A stretch of DNA of 64,000 nt from Wolbachia endosymbiont (group B) of Eucosma cana (GCF_947250645.1 NZ_OX366334.1:248001-312000), one strand, 5' to 3'. Positions 1-9,180 are shown, counted from the first letter of the stretch. Notes: generated by a model from the sequence alone, not told the origin. Program-made: numbers and translations.

Positions 1-900
1 GTAGCGGGTTATGCTGCTGCTATATATGCAGCACGTGCAAATTTAGAGCCAATTGTAGTAACAGGAATGCAACCTGGTGGTCAGCTTACAATTACTACGG
101 ATGTTGAAAACTATCCAGGTTTTATTTCTATACAAGGTCCAGAACTCATGGAACAAAAGAGGTTGCATGCAGAGAAGGTGGGGGCAAGGATAATAGATGA
201 CGAAATAAAAAGCGTTGAACAACTTGAGGATTCTAATGAGTATAGATTTAGATCTTGTGGTGATACTAGTGACTACTATTCGAATGCAATTATAATCGCA
301 GCTGGTGCGCAAGCGAAGTGGCTTGGCCTGGAGAGTGAAAAGAAATTTCAAGGTTACGGAGTTTCGGCATGCGCAACTTGTGATGGTGCATTTTTTCGGA
401 ATAAAGTTGTAGCTGTGGTTGGTGGTGGAAATACTGCTGTTGAAGAAGCAATATTTTTAACTCGATTTGCTAAGGAAGTTATACTGATACACAGGCGTGA
501 TAAGTTAAGAGCAGAGAAAGTAATGCAAGACAGGCTCTTTAAAAATGATAAGATAAAGGTAATATGGAATCATACCGTAGAGCAGATTCTTGGAGAAGAA
601 AATCCTAAAAAAGTTACTGGCATTACAATTAAATCGACGAAAACCAATAAATTTCAGGAATTAAAAGTGGATGGAGTGTTCATTGCAATTGGGCATGCAC
701 CAAATACAGGTATTTTTAAGGGCTTTGTTGAAATGGATCAGCAAGGTTATATAATTACGAAACCTGGAACAACTCTAACCAGTAGGGCAGGGGTGTTTGC
801 TGCTGGTGATGTTCAAGATAAGGTATATCGCCAGGCAGTAGTTGCAGCAGGTACAGGGTGCATGGCTGCACTTGATGCAGAAAAATTTTTGGAATCATAA
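1..900 (+). CDS. trxB: Thioredoxin reductase (5' end outside window)
   Basis: This flavoprotein reduces thioredoxin with NADPH in the cytoplasm. The reading frame is open from base 1, where it already encodes the end of the FAD-binding Rossmann motif (VAGYAAAIYAARA), so the start codon lies upstream of the window. The redox-active CATC centre is encoded at about 370-381, and the NADPH-binding VVGGGNTAVEEA motif follows. The C-terminal AAGDVQD motif of the FAD domain is present near 815. The visible 299 codons lack only the first few residues of a family of about 320. It looks intact and functional. Confidence 0.96.
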   Translation, partial: VAGYAAAIYAARANLEPIVVTGMQPGGQLTITTDVENYPGFISIQGPELMEQKRLHAEKVGARIIDDEIKSVEQLEDSNEYRFRSCGDTSDYYSNAIIIAAGAQAKWLGLESEKKFQGYGVSACATCDGAFFRNKVVAVVGGGNTAVEEAIFLTRFAKEVILIHRRDKLRAEKVMQDRLFKNDKIKVIWNHTVEQILGEENPKKVTGITIKSTKTNKFQELKVDGVFIAIGHAPNTGIFKGFVEMDQQGYIITKPGTTLTSRAGVFAAGDVQDKVYRQAVVAAGTGCMAALDAEKFLES

Positions 901-928
901 TTAGTTCTAAAATTTTTAACTAAATTAC

Positions 929-956
929 TTGCAATTTTCTTTGTTTTTTTTATAAT
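929..956 (+). promoter_or_regulatory. Sigma-70-type promoter for the ankyrin/coiled-coil gene
   Basis: TTGCAA at 929-934 and TATAAT at 951-956 are separated by 16 bp. This lies 36 bp before the ATG at 992, which has a GAGGAG ribosome binding site just upstream. Read from sequence only. Confidence 0.5.
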
Positions 957-991
957 TATGTCAATAAATTATAGATTGAGGAGAATTTAGT

Positions 992-2482
992 ATGCTTTCG
1001 AGAAGTAATGTAGGTTCTAGAAGAAGTGTTGTTAATGATACAGGATTACGAGCTCAAAATCAAACAACTTCAGGACAATCAACAAAAAAATTATTTAAAG
1101 CTATTCAATTTCAAGGCACTGATGATGAAAGAGTAACACCTGAAGAAGCTTTGAATCATTTTCAACAAGCATTGCAAGAAGGTGCGGATGTTAATGCGTT
1201 TAATGAAGAAGGCATGACACCTTTGATATCTATAATTTATGATTTATCTGCAGGCTCTGAAACAGAAGAAGAAAAAGAATATCAGAGTATGATTAGGTTA
1301 CTTCTACTTCACCGAAGCATAGATGTTAATATTCAAAAAAAAGGTGATGGCAATACAGCTTTGCATCTAGCAATGTCCTTTCAACAAAGGAAAGTGTTAC
1401 AACTCTTACTAAGTCATCCGAGAATAATGATGTATCTACTAAATAAAAGACTTCAAGATCCTGAGGAATGTGCTAAAAAAAATCGTGCTGAGCATTTGAT
1501 CATAGAAATACAAAAAGCAGAAACAGGAAAACAATTATTGAATGCTCTTTCTAACAGAAATATTGACCGAGCAAAAGAACTATTAAATCAAGAACTCAAC
1601 CCTAATTGTTGGAAAAGAAATTCAAATGGAGAAATAGAAACACCACTTAGCCTGATTATCAAATCATGTTTACAAGGAATAACAGAAAGTAACGAAGAAG
1701 TATTGAGAAAACTTTTAAAACATAAGGAGCTAGATTTTAGTCAAATAAAGCCAATATCAGCTATAGAGCAAAATTCAAGATTGAAGCAAATCATTGAACA
1801 AGCTATGAAAGAGCGATTAACTGATACTATTAATACAAAAGATTCGTATTATGTAAAAAAATTAGTAGAAGATAATTGCTTCATAAATCTTGCAATTGTC
1901 ACCGCTGTGTTGAGGAATGTTAATAATCCAAGTGAATCTATTAAAAATTATCTCAATGAGAAATTTCCTGCAAGTGCAGAGCAACCTGTAGCAAATACAC
2001 ATAATGTTCAATCAGAAATAAACGATGAGTTTATTGCTCAAGAATTGCAGCGACTTGAAAACCTTAGAGATGAGCTTGAAAGCACAAAAATTCTACTTAG
2101 AGAAAAAGAGCAAGAGTTGAATAGGACCGTAGATGAAAGAACAAGAGACACTGACAAAATTTCACAGTTAAAAAGGGATTTAAGGCAAGAGAGATCAGAA
2201 CTTCAAGCTCAAAATCAAGACTTAAAGAACAAAAACAGAAAACTTTCAGAAGCAAACATTTATAATAGAAGGCAAAGTAACTATGCCTCTGCCTCTTTTG
2301 TGTTATCTGGAGCGTTTGCTATTGGTGCATGTTTAACAATATCGAATTTAGAAATATGTATTTCACTTGCTGTAGCTGCATTTGTCTTCCTTACAATTGG
2401 ATGCTACTGTTCATATAAAGCAAGTACAGTACTGAGTGATGTGATAAGCACTGAATTTGGTAATGTTATCAGTTTAAGATAG
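992..2482 (+). CDS. Ankyrin-repeat, coiled-coil, membrane-anchored protein
   Basis: This 496-residue protein is not a named family that I recognise. Residues about 45-165 contain degenerate ankyrin repeats (EGADVNAFNEEGMTPL; DVNIQKKGDGNTALHLA), and a second weaker ankyrin stretch covers about 175-270. Residues about 350-425 are strongly charged and heptad-like, so a coiled coil is expected. Two hydrophobic segments at about 430-480 should form a C-terminal membrane hairpin. The start is fixed by a GAGGAG ribosome binding site and an upstream promoter. Ankyrin proteins in Wolbachia are commonly proposed to act on the host; the C-terminal anchor here could equally keep it in a bacterial or vacuolar membrane. 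Function is inference. Confidence 0.85.
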   Translation: MLSRSNVGSRRSVVNDTGLRAQNQTTSGQSTKKLFKAIQFQGTDDERVTPEEALNHFQQALQEGADVNAFNEEGMTPLISIIYDLSAGSETEEEKEYQSMIRLLLLHRSIDVNIQKKGDGNTALHLAMSFQQRKVLQLLLSHPRIMMYLLNKRLQDPEECAKKNRAEHLIIEIQKAETGKQLLNALSNRNIDRAKELLNQELNPNCWKRNSNGEIETPLSLIIKSCLQGITESNEEVLRKLLKHKELDFSQIKPISAIEQNSRLKQIIEQAMKERLTDTINTKDSYYVKKLVEDNCFINLAIVTAVLRNVNNPSESIKNYLNEKFPASAEQPVANTHNVQSEINDEFIAQELQRLENLRDELESTKILLREKEQELNRTVDERTRDTDKISQLKRDLRQERSELQAQNQDLKNKNRKLSEANIYNRRQSNYASASFVLSGAFAIGACLTISNLEICISLAVAAFVFLTIGCYCSYKASTVLSDVISTEFGNVISLR

Positions 2483-2625
2483 AGTTAAGGTTTTTACTTC
2501 TTGTCTAAACTCTTCTGAAAATTTTTGTACATCCTGAAAATACCTTGATAATTCGAGTGAATGTAAACCTGAGTGGTTTCAAGACTGAAATAGTTGTTGT
2601 AAACTTGCTTCTATTATCTTTTAGT

Positions 2626-4047
2626 TCAAGAAATTAAAAGTTTAACGATGAGAATTATAATTACAGACCAAAGTAAAAAGTAGGCTTTTCCATTTGATTT
2701 ATTTTTCACCTGTAATTTTTTGTCAGCTATTAGGTTTAATTTTTCTATAAGGCTAAATATTCCCTGAATTGCTTTTATGGGATAAGAGCTTTTAATTTTT
2801 TCCCTATACCCTATTTTACTTTCATGTTGATTGTTTATCCATGTTTCAACTACTTTCCACATATTGATTTCTGGATAGACTTTCCTACATGTTCCTTCTA
2901 ATAAAATCATAGTTTTCTGCAGCAATAACAATTGTGTTTGAACTTTCATATCAAAATCACCAGTTATTTTTAGTAGCTGAGTAAGTAATCGAGCAAATGA
3001 AATCTTCTGTATAGGCTGTCCAACAATGGGTTCACCTATTGCTCTGCAAGCTGTAACAAAATTTCTATGCTGTGATGGAACATAACCGGCTCTAAAGTGC
3101 ATTTTTGCAACGTGATCATAATCCCTATTTAAAAAGCCTTTGAGTATCTCTATAACGTAATAGCATGTCTCACGATCTATTCTACCCATGATTCCACAAT
3201 CCAGGGCAATAATATTGTTATTACTATCGATCATTAAATTTCCAGGATGCATATCAGCATGAAAAAAACAATCCCTATATACCTGATTACAAAAAGATTC
3301 TATAAGATTGATAGCTATTTGCTTTCGGTTATTCAGCTTTTCAACTTCGTATATTGGTATAGCTTCCATCCATTCTAATGTTAAAACCTTTTTTGAAGTT
3401 CTACTCCAATCTATTTCAGGTACGTAGAAACCTCTGTCATGTTTAGTATTTTCCTTCAGTTCCGAAGAGTGGGCAGCCTCAAAGCGTAGATCTAACTCTA
3501 ATCGGCAAATTTCAGCAAAAGTTTTGACTAATTCAACTGGCTTCAGCCTTTTTGATTGTTCACTAAATTTTTCTGCAATTTCTGCAAGCCAAGAAAGCAT
3601 TTTTATATCCCTTGAGAATGTTTTCTCAATATTTGGCCTCAAAACCTTTACAGCAACTTCCTTACCCTCAATTGTAACTGCTCTATGCACCTGAGAAATT
3701 GATGCTGCTGCAATTGGCTTTTCAGAAAAACTTGAAAAAATGTCGCTTAATTTACAATTAAACTCACTTTCTATAGTTTTAACTGCGATTTTATACGAAA
3801 ATGATGGCAATCTATCACATATCAATAGCAAGTTATTTGTTATGTCCTCATTTAAAATATCAGTGCGTGATGAAATGGATTGCCCAAATTTAATGAACAC
3901 CGGACCTAATCTTTCAAGAGCACGCTTTAGTTTATGACCTTGTATTTTATTTATTGATTTTTTTGATGGTGGAAGTAAATAAGGTAACACATTGTAGCGT
4001 GTTAGCACTGTAGTTATTTGCAGAAGACGTAGAATATTTTGAATCAT
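2626..4047 (-). CDS. ubiB: UbiB/AarF (ABC1) family atypical kinase
   Basis: Members of this family are needed for ubiquinone biosynthesis and bind ATP through a protein-kinase-like fold. The 473-residue product has the family KxGQ motif (FIKFGQSISSRTD, about residues 51-63), the alanine-rich loop (AAASISQVHRA), and the catalytic region HADMHPGNLMID followed by ALDCGIMGRID, a variant of the usual LDFG/LDLG. One hydrophobic segment at the extreme C-terminus is the typical anchor. Its start overlaps the end of znuC by 4 bp, so the two are probably cotranscribed, although their functions are unrelated. Confidence 0.93.
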   Translation of the reverse strand: MIQNILRLLQITTVLTRYNVLPYLLPPSKKSINKIQGHKLKRALERLGPVFIKFGQSISSRTDILNEDITNNLLLICDRLPSFSYKIAVKTIESEFNCKLSDIFSSFSEKPIAAASISQVHRAVTIEGKEVAVKVLRPNIEKTFSRDIKMLSWLAEIAEKFSEQSKRLKPVELVKTFAEICRLELDLRFEAAHSSELKENTKHDRGFYVPEIDWSRTSKKVLTLEWMEAIPIYEVEKLNNRKQIAINLIESFCNQVYRDCFFHADMHPGNLMIDSNNNIIALDCGIMGRIDRETCYYVIEILKGFLNRDYDHVAKMHFRAGYVPSQHRNFVTACRAIGEPIVGQPIQKISFARLLTQLLKITGDFDMKVQTQLLLLQKTMILLEGTCRKVYPEINMWKVVETWINNQHESKIGYREKIKSSYPIKAIQGIFSLIEKLNLIADKKLQVKNKSNGKAYFLLWSVIIILIVKLLIS

Positions 4048-4775
4048 TTCGCTGCGTAACTGCCAAATATTTCATTTATCTCCATAATTTCATCAGGTTT
4101 ACCTTGATAATAGATAGTATTATTTATGCAAATTATGTAATCTGAGGATGGTAGAGCAGAGTTAAGGTCATGAGAAGTCATGAGAATCGACACTGATCGT
4201 TCTTTTGCGATTTTATTTATAATATCATAAAATTTAGATCGTGCGTTAATATCCATTGCACTGACTGGCTCATCTAAAATGATCAAATCAGATTCTGAAA
4301 TTAAACAGCGTGCAAGCAGCAGTAATTGTGTTTGTCCTGCAGAGATTTCTAATACTTGATTTTTTAGGATGTTACCGATACCAACCAATTCTATTGCTTC
4401 TGTAACAATGGGTTGATTTTTCTTCAATTTCTTCGAGGAGCTATTGAAAAGGAAAGACTCAACTGTTATTGGCATCAAATTACCAATACTAAAATTTTGT
4501 GGCATATAGCTAATTTTTATATTGTCAGCGAATACAATACTGCCAATAAAACCTTTATTTATACCAGCAACTGCTTTCACTAAAGAGGTTTTACCTCCGC
4601 CATTTGGACCAAGTATTGTAACTATATCTCCTCTTTGTACTGATATGTTGATATTATCAAGAACTTTTTTATTACCGTATGAAAGAGTAAGGTTTTCTAT
4701 TTTTAGAATGCAGTTATTGACACTACTTAATTTTTTGGCAAAAATTGACTTCTTCTCAACATTTATATGAGACAT
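4044..4775 (-). CDS. znuC: Zinc/manganese ABC transporter ATP-binding protein
   Basis: This is the ATPase subunit of a metal importer. The 243-residue protein has Walker A (GPNGGGKTSLVK), a signature motif in the form EISAGQTQLLLLARC, Walker B (SDLIILDEP) and the switch histidine (TSHD). Divergent znuA at its 5' end encodes the binding protein. No permease gene (znuB) is present nearby, so it must lie elsewhere. There is no ATG, GTG or TTG alternative between the annotated ATG and the start of the conserved domain, so the start at 4775 is well supported. This means it overlaps the first codons of znuA head to head. Confidence 0.92.
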   Translation of the reverse strand: MSHINVEKKSIFAKKLSSVNNCILKIENLTLSYGNKKVLDNINISVQRGDIVTILGPNGGGKTSLVKAVAGINKGFIGSIVFADNIKISYMPQNFSIGNLMPITVESFLFNSSSKKLKKNQPIVTEAIELVGIGNILKNQVLEISAGQTQLLLLARCLISESDLIILDEPVSAMDINARSKFYDIINKIAKERSVSILMTSHDLNSALPSSDYIICINNTIYYQGKPDEIMEINEIFGSYAAK

Positions 4776-5642
4776 TTACTGTTTTTTTTTCTATTACTTT
4801 CATTTACATTATACTACAATAGTGCCTTTTCATCCAATTTAAAAATTGTAGCTACAATCAAACCTATACACTCACTTGTAGCTTCTGTTATAGATGGAAT
4901 TTCAAAGCCAGAACTACTAATGTACGAAGTAGTGTCTGAACATAACTACATGCTCAGGCCTTCAGACGCAAGTAAATTAGAATCTAGCAATATTATATTT
5001 TATATCGATGATTCTTTGGAAACATTCATTAAAACTTTCGCTAAAGAAAATAAGAAGTTAATACCGCTATCAAGTGCAATCGATCTACTTCCTGCTCGAA
5101 CACATTCATTTTCTAGTCACATTCAAGATGAAAAAGATTTGCATATTTGGCTGAGTCCTGAAAATGCAAAAAGTATGATACTTTCTATCAGTGCAACATT
5201 ATCTAATATAGATAAAGAAAATGCCTATCGATACAATACTAACGCAGAGGAGGCTATAAGAAAGATAGACCAAGAAGTAGAAAAAATTACGAAAGAATTG
5301 GATGAGTTAAAAAATCAAAAATACATAGTTACTCACGATGCTTATCAATATTTCGAAAAATATTTTGATTTAAGTTACCCAAGCGCCATTCTTTCTATAG
5401 AAGAAGATTCTTACATAGGTATGAAGAGTTTAATGAAATTAAAAAAGGTAATGAAAGAGGAAAACGTTAAATGTATTGTTTCTCATTCACGAGAGGATAG
5501 CATAAAGCCTAATGTCTTTTCTAGTGACGTAAAAATGGTGATTCTTGATCCTATTGGATCAGATGTAGAGCCTGGAAAGGATGCATATCTAGATATAATC
5601 AGCAGCATTGCACAAAATTTCAAGTCTTGTTTCACTGAGTAA
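4767..5642 (+). CDS. znuA: Zinc ABC transporter periplasmic binding protein
   Basis: This is the extracytoplasmic metal-binding subunit (cluster A-I family) that delivers Zn2+ to the ZnuBC importer. The 291-residue protein has an N-terminal hydrophobic signal peptide (MRHLLFFFLLLSFTLYYNSAFSS), then the family start KIVATIKPIHSLVASV. Conserved metal-site regions are EHNYMLRPSDASKL, HIWLSPENA and VTHDAYQYFEKYF. The His-rich loop found in many ZnuA proteins is missing. Its ATG lies inside the opening codons of divergent znuC, so each promoter must sit in the other gene's coding sequence. Confidence 0.9.
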   Translation: MRHLLFFFLLLSFTLYYNSAFSSNLKIVATIKPIHSLVASVIDGISKPELLMYEVVSEHNYMLRPSDASKLESSNIIFYIDDSLETFIKTFAKENKKLIPLSSAIDLLPARTHSFSSHIQDEKDLHIWLSPENAKSMILSISATLSNIDKENAYRYNTNAEEAIRKIDQEVEKITKELDELKNQKYIVTHDAYQYFEKYFDLSYPSAILSIEEDSYIGMKSLMKLKKVMKEENVKCIVSHSREDSIKPNVFSSDVKMVILDPIGSDVEPGKDAYLDIISSIAQNFKSCFTE

Positions 5643-5960
5643 TGAGTTCTTTTATCTATTCAGGTAGCATTGCAAACTTAGTGCTTTCTATTCCAATCAC
5701 AACTATACCGACATTATCTACCAGAAGTATATCATCCCAGCCTGGGATTCAGTTAAGTTGGTAAGCATAAAAATATTATGTTAAAGCACAACGTTCTTGA
5801 TGAGATTAGGGCAAGCCAATGTCAGCTACTTGAATGACACCATTTGCTATGCCCTCAAAAATGAATGCTCGTACAGCTGTGTGCCAGCTACTTGCATCTG
5901 CTATTTTTACTCATAATTATCTTGCCTGAACGAACTTAAATTCAAGTAGTTAATAATAGA
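5643..5960. other. Non-coding stretch with a gene scrap and palindromic-repeat remnants
   Basis: No intact gene is visible. The minus strand at 5656-5733 reads as a short open peptide ending in FAMLPE and a stop, which looks like the last 25 residues of a lost protein. From about 5731 the sequence contains pieces (TCATCCCAG, CTGGGATTCAG, GTCAGCTACTTGAATGACA) related to the palindromic repeat described in murE. I see no promoter or RNA gene. Confidence 0.45.
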
Positions 5961-5968
5961 AATAAAAA

Positions 5969-5995
5969 AAAAGAAGATAACCAATATCTTCTTTT
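5969..5995 (-). terminator. Rho-independent terminator for the 98-aa gene
   Basis: A perfect 10-bp stem (5969-5978 with 5986-5995) has a 7-nt loop. It lies just 3' of the minus-strand stop at 6003, and on the minus strand is followed by a T-run (A-run at 5964-5970 on the plus strand). Its orientation supports the minus-strand gene over the plus-strand open frame that overlaps it. Confidence 0.7.
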
Positions 5996-6002
5996 ACTCT
6001 AA

Positions 6003-6299
6003 TTAAAAAGACATTGAATTGTAATTGTCTATTTCATCTGATATAAGCGATAATTTTATGCTCTCAAAACGGAGATTACTTGCAATATCTGTTAACTGTT
6101 CACTAAGTGTTACTTTTTCTGGTGAATGGTGTTCAGGAGCTTTAATATTTCTATTACAGTCAGCCTTACACCAAGATCTATTAATTTTTGTCAATAAATC
6201 ATTACCCTCGTATTTATTTTCACACTGTCTGTGGCACAAATTAAGTAAATCAACACCATGCAATGTCAATGAAGCAGAATCTTGTGTAAATTTTACCAT
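6003..6299 (-). CDS. Small orphan protein with a twin CX3C motif
   Basis: I do not recognise this 98-residue protein. It has four cysteines in the arrangement C22-x3-C26, 17 residues, C44-x3-C48 (CHRQC and CKADC), flanked by sequence that could form helices. There is no signal peptide or membrane segment. An AAGGA ribosome binding site precedes the ATG, and a clear terminator follows the stop, so it is likely expressed as a single gene. The cysteine pattern is that of the small Tim chaperones of the mitochondrial intermembrane space, discussed as a finding. The overlapping plus-strand open frame lacks comparable signals. Confidence 0.65.
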   Translation of the reverse strand: MVKFTQDSASLTLHGVDLLNLCHRQCENKYEGNDLLTKINRSWCKADCNRNIKAPEHHSPEKVTLSEQLTDIASNLRFESIKLSLISDEIDNYNSMSF

Positions 6300-6493
6300 A
6301 ATATAATCCTTAATCTTATTATATCTATATTAACATATAAATGTGAATATTATACTAATATAGTTACTTTTTATGGCAAGTGGTTTTTGGTTATTTTCTA
6401 AACTTTCTTTATAAAAACCATAGGCGCCTATTGGTTTTTAGCTAAAGTAAAGATCAAGTATCTGGAATTCTGGACATAAAATCCTCCTGTGTA

Positions 6494-6692
6494 AAAAAGA
6501 TTAGAAAAAAAGTGCGGCGCACATACGACAGAGATTAAGTATGTGTGTGCACCTACGTACGCTGAAGAAGATACGCCACATTTTTTAATGAATTTAATGA
6601 AAAAAGTCTGCAGATAAAGATAAATTTTGAGCTCTTAAAATATCTTTTACTATGATTATAGTCAGATTTAAAATATGCGCAAGCAATTTTTT
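6494..6692 (-). pseudogene. Decayed gene fragment, dispersed repeat copy A
   Basis: About 200 bp here are clearly related to 31861-32053. On the minus strand one frame is conserved in both copies and encodes DILRAQNLSLSADF, while surrounding positions have diverged or gained stops. This points to two remnants of the same former gene. The parent protein is not recognised. Confidence 0.55.
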
Positions 6693-7008
6693 TCTGTAAA
6701 AGTTTAACAAAAGAATTCAAAAGTTTGTGAACAACCTCTAAGTGTATGGTCCCAGAGTGTGATGGTATATAGACTATCTGGATCATTTAAAGTGTCAGAT
6801 CAAGTCCCATTTAAGCAATAAAAAGACCAGATCAGGACAAAAACGCTACCATTTTCAGCCCTTATTCAGGTGGCTCAATTTCCCGTAACTTATATAAGTT
6901 ACCGTAATCTTTCAAAACCTCAAACAGACTTTCTCTAATGCAAAACAGTATAACTAGTGAGCAATAAGCTACACTCCTTTTAGCTGTAAGCTTTGCATGA
7001 TAATATAC
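6693..7008. other. Intergenic stretch without recognisable gene
   Basis: No gene is supported. A perfect 18-bp palindrome (GTAACTTATATAAGTTAC, 6885-6902) is the only visible structure. The short minus-strand open frame starting near 6786 runs into the decayed repeat and is not convincing. Confidence 0.4.
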
Positions 7009-7209
7009 TTACTTTAATTTTTCTTCTTTAAATAATACGTGTCTTCTGACCACTGGGTCATACTTCCTAAACTCGAGCTTCTTGGGAAGGTTCTTAGGAT
7101 TACGTTTTTTTACACAAAAATAGCCTGTTAGTTTCTCTTCTCCAGTTTTTGTTGTTTTAGTTGCAGTGCTAACTAGCTTGACAAGCAAAGAAGCATTTTT
7201 TTTCGCCAT
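7009..7209 (-). CDS. rpmG: 50S ribosomal protein L33
   Basis: This is a small protein of the large ribosomal subunit. The start [16 protein letters not shown] is the family start, so the ATG at 7209 is chosen over an in-frame start five codons upstream. The product is 66 residues and contains the typical [24 protein letters not shown] core. The single cysteine shows this is a zinc-free type. It stands alone on the minus strand. Confidence 0.95.
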   Translation of the reverse strand: MAKKNASLLVKLVSTATKTTKTGEEKLTGYFCVKKRNPKNLPKKLEFRKYDPVVRRHVLFKEEKLK

Positions 7210-7293
7210 AATTGTTAGTGACATAATAAACTCTATGCAAGTTTATTACGCAAAACACTGAAAGTCAACCCAATAATGCAGATCGCAAAATTC

Positions 7294-7322
7294 TTGACAA
7301 TCAATAATATATTAAGTAGTAT
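7294..7322 (+). promoter_or_regulatory. Sigma-70-type promoter for the RNase E/G gene
   Basis: TTGACA at 7294-7299 and TAGTAT at 7317-7322 are separated by exactly 17 bp, in front of the GTG start at 7359. The short leader leaves room for about 30 nt of 5' UTR. Confidence 0.6.
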
Positions 7323-7358
7323 AAGAACATTTCAGAATGAAAAGTAGACGGTAAATAA

Positions 7359-9107
7359 GTGGTGAGTGATGGCAAAAGGTTATTGTTGATAGAAAGTACT
7401 ACCTGTTCTAACGAGGTAAGGGTTGCCCTACTAGTTAATGGTAGGGTTGTAGAGTTTGAACAAGAATTCAAGGAAAAAAAACAATTAAGAGGTAATATAT
7501 ACGTTGCTTATGTAAAGCGTATAGAGCCTGCTTTGCAGGCCGTGTTCATTGAGTATGGAAAAAATAAGCAAGGTTTTTTGTCTTTTTCTGAGATATCTCT
7601 AAATTATTTTAATATTCCAGAAAAAGAGAAGGAAATTTTCCCTGATGAAGACTATTCGAGCGGTGTGGACTGTTCAAATGATAATTGCACAGAAGAAGGC
7701 CTAGATTCTACAGCTAGTAATGAATCCAGCAGTGGTTTTGTGAGGGGGGTACCTTTACATAGAAAATATAAGTTACAAGATGTGATTTCAGTAAATCAAA
7801 AGTTATTAGTTCAATTAACTAAAGAAGAACGAGGAAATAAAGGAGCTTCATTTACAACATACGTAACTTTGGTCGGTAGATACTGTGTTTTCATGCCCAA
7901 TTCCATAAGTAGGGGTGGAGTATCTCGCAGAATTGAAGATACCAACGTTAGAAAACAGTTAAAGGATATATTAAATTCAATAAATTTACCAAAAGGCTCA
8001 GGTTTAATAGTAAGAACTGTTGGTGCAGGAAAAAGTAAGAAAGAAATTGAGCAAGATTACAATAATTTGACCTTATTATGGCAAAATATTCAGCAAAACT
8101 TCTCTTCTTTAAATGTTCCATCATTAATTTACAACGAAGCAGATGTAGTTATGAGATCTGTACGTGACTTTTGTAGTAATGATACAGAAATTATAGTATC
8201 TGATAGAGAAGTTTGTGAAGCGGTAAGAAAATACACTAAAAATGTGTTACAAGGAAAATTGCGTCCTAGATTATATAGAGGTTCTGTTCCAATCTTTACT
8301 TACTATCGAGTCGAAGATCAAATTTCTGAATTATATAGCAATAGAGTAGAATTGCCATCTGGTGGGTCTTTGGTGATAACCTTAACTGAGGCATTTGTTT
8401 CAATAGACGTAAATTCAGGGAAAATGACAGGAGAAGATAACATAGAAGAAACAGCTTATAGAACTAATATGGAGGCATTATCTGAAATATCAAGGCAAGC
8501 GAATCTCAGGGGCTTATCAGGGTTAATAGTTGTTGATTTTATTGACATGTTGAAACTTGAGTATTGTAAAAATGTTGAATTTGCTATCAAGCAGGCGTTT
8601 AAAGATGATAAAGCTAAAGTTCAATTTAGCTTTATCAATGACTTTGGTTTAATGGTCTTTTCAAGACAAAGAATTAAACCAAATATACAGGAAATTAATA
8701 CTACAGAGTGCTTACACTGTAAAGGTATTGGAAGAGTGAAATCAAACGAAGTGATTGTTGCATCGATACTAAGGGATTTGCAACATATTGCTAATAAAAA
8801 TCAAAATAAGTCCTTTGATTTAATAGCACGCAGTGCAGTTATAGCGCACATTTTTAATAATAAGCGTGATATGGTTTCTACAATCGAAAAAGAGTTCAAT
8901 ATTACATTAAATGTTAGTATTGATAATAGTTTAGATGCAGATACATTTATTTTAAAGCAAGGAGACCATATTAATTTTAATGATTATAAGCCATTGCAGA
9001 ATTCTGGATGTCAAATTGTGAATAGCAGGGATAAAGAAGCTGGTAAACTACCGGGCAACTTTTGGTTAACTAAATGGCTTTCGCGCCTTTTGGGCTCTAA
9101 CAACTAA
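7359..9107 (+). CDS. rne: Ribonuclease E/G family endoribonuclease
   Basis: This enzyme makes single-strand cuts in mRNA decay and rRNA/tRNA maturation. The 582-residue protein has the N-terminal S1-like RNA-binding region (RGNIYVAYVKRIEPALQAVFIEYG), the catalytic core with the two metal-binding aspartates (SIDVNSGKMTG and LIVVDFIDM), and a zinc-link type ECLHCKG motif. It lacks the long disordered scaffold tail of enterobacterial RNase E, so its length lies between RNase G and RNase E. The first codons are GTG-GTG; no in-frame ATG is near. RNase G (rng) is an equally acceptable name. Confidence 0.92.
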   Translation: MVSDGKRLLLIESTTCSNEVRVALLVNGRVVEFEQEFKEKKQLRGNIYVAYVKRIEPALQAVFIEYGKNKQGFLSFSEISLNYFNIPEKEKEIFPDEDYSSGVDCSNDNCTEEGLDSTASNESSSGFVRGVPLHRKYKLQDVISVNQKLLVQLTKEERGNKGASFTTYVTLVGRYCVFMPNSISRGGVSRRIEDTNVRKQLKDILNSINLPKGSGLIVRTVGAGKSKKEIEQDYNNLTLLWQNIQQNFSSLNVPSLIYNEADVVMRSVRDFCSNDTEIIVSDREVCEAVRKYTKNVLQGKLRPRLYRGSVPIFTYYRVEDQISELYSNRVELPSGGSLVITLTEAFVSIDVNSGKMTGEDNIEETAYRTNMEALSEISRQANLRGLSGLIVVDFIDMLKLEYCKNVEFAIKQAFKDDKAKVQFSFINDFGLMVFSRQRIKPNIQEINTTECLHCKGIGRVKSNEVIVASILRDLQHIANKNQNKSFDLIARSAVIAHIFNNKRDMVSTIEKEFNITLNVSIDNSLDADTFILKQGDHINFNDYKPLQNSGCQIVNSRDKEAGKLPGNFWLTKWLSRLLGSNN

Positions 9108-9180
9108 ACGGGACTTGTAATTAACGAGTTTTATACTTATATATTTTACATCAGATAATATTTAAAAGGGAGTATTCATT

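Noticed and set aside
43-351. Minus-strand open frame opposite trxB
   Set aside because: It lies wholly within the clear trxB frame, has no ribosome binding site, and its peptide has no protein-like pattern.
6025-6306. Plus-strand frame opposite the twin-CX3C gene
   Set aside because: The terminator and ribosome binding site both fit the minus-strand gene; the plus frame has neither.
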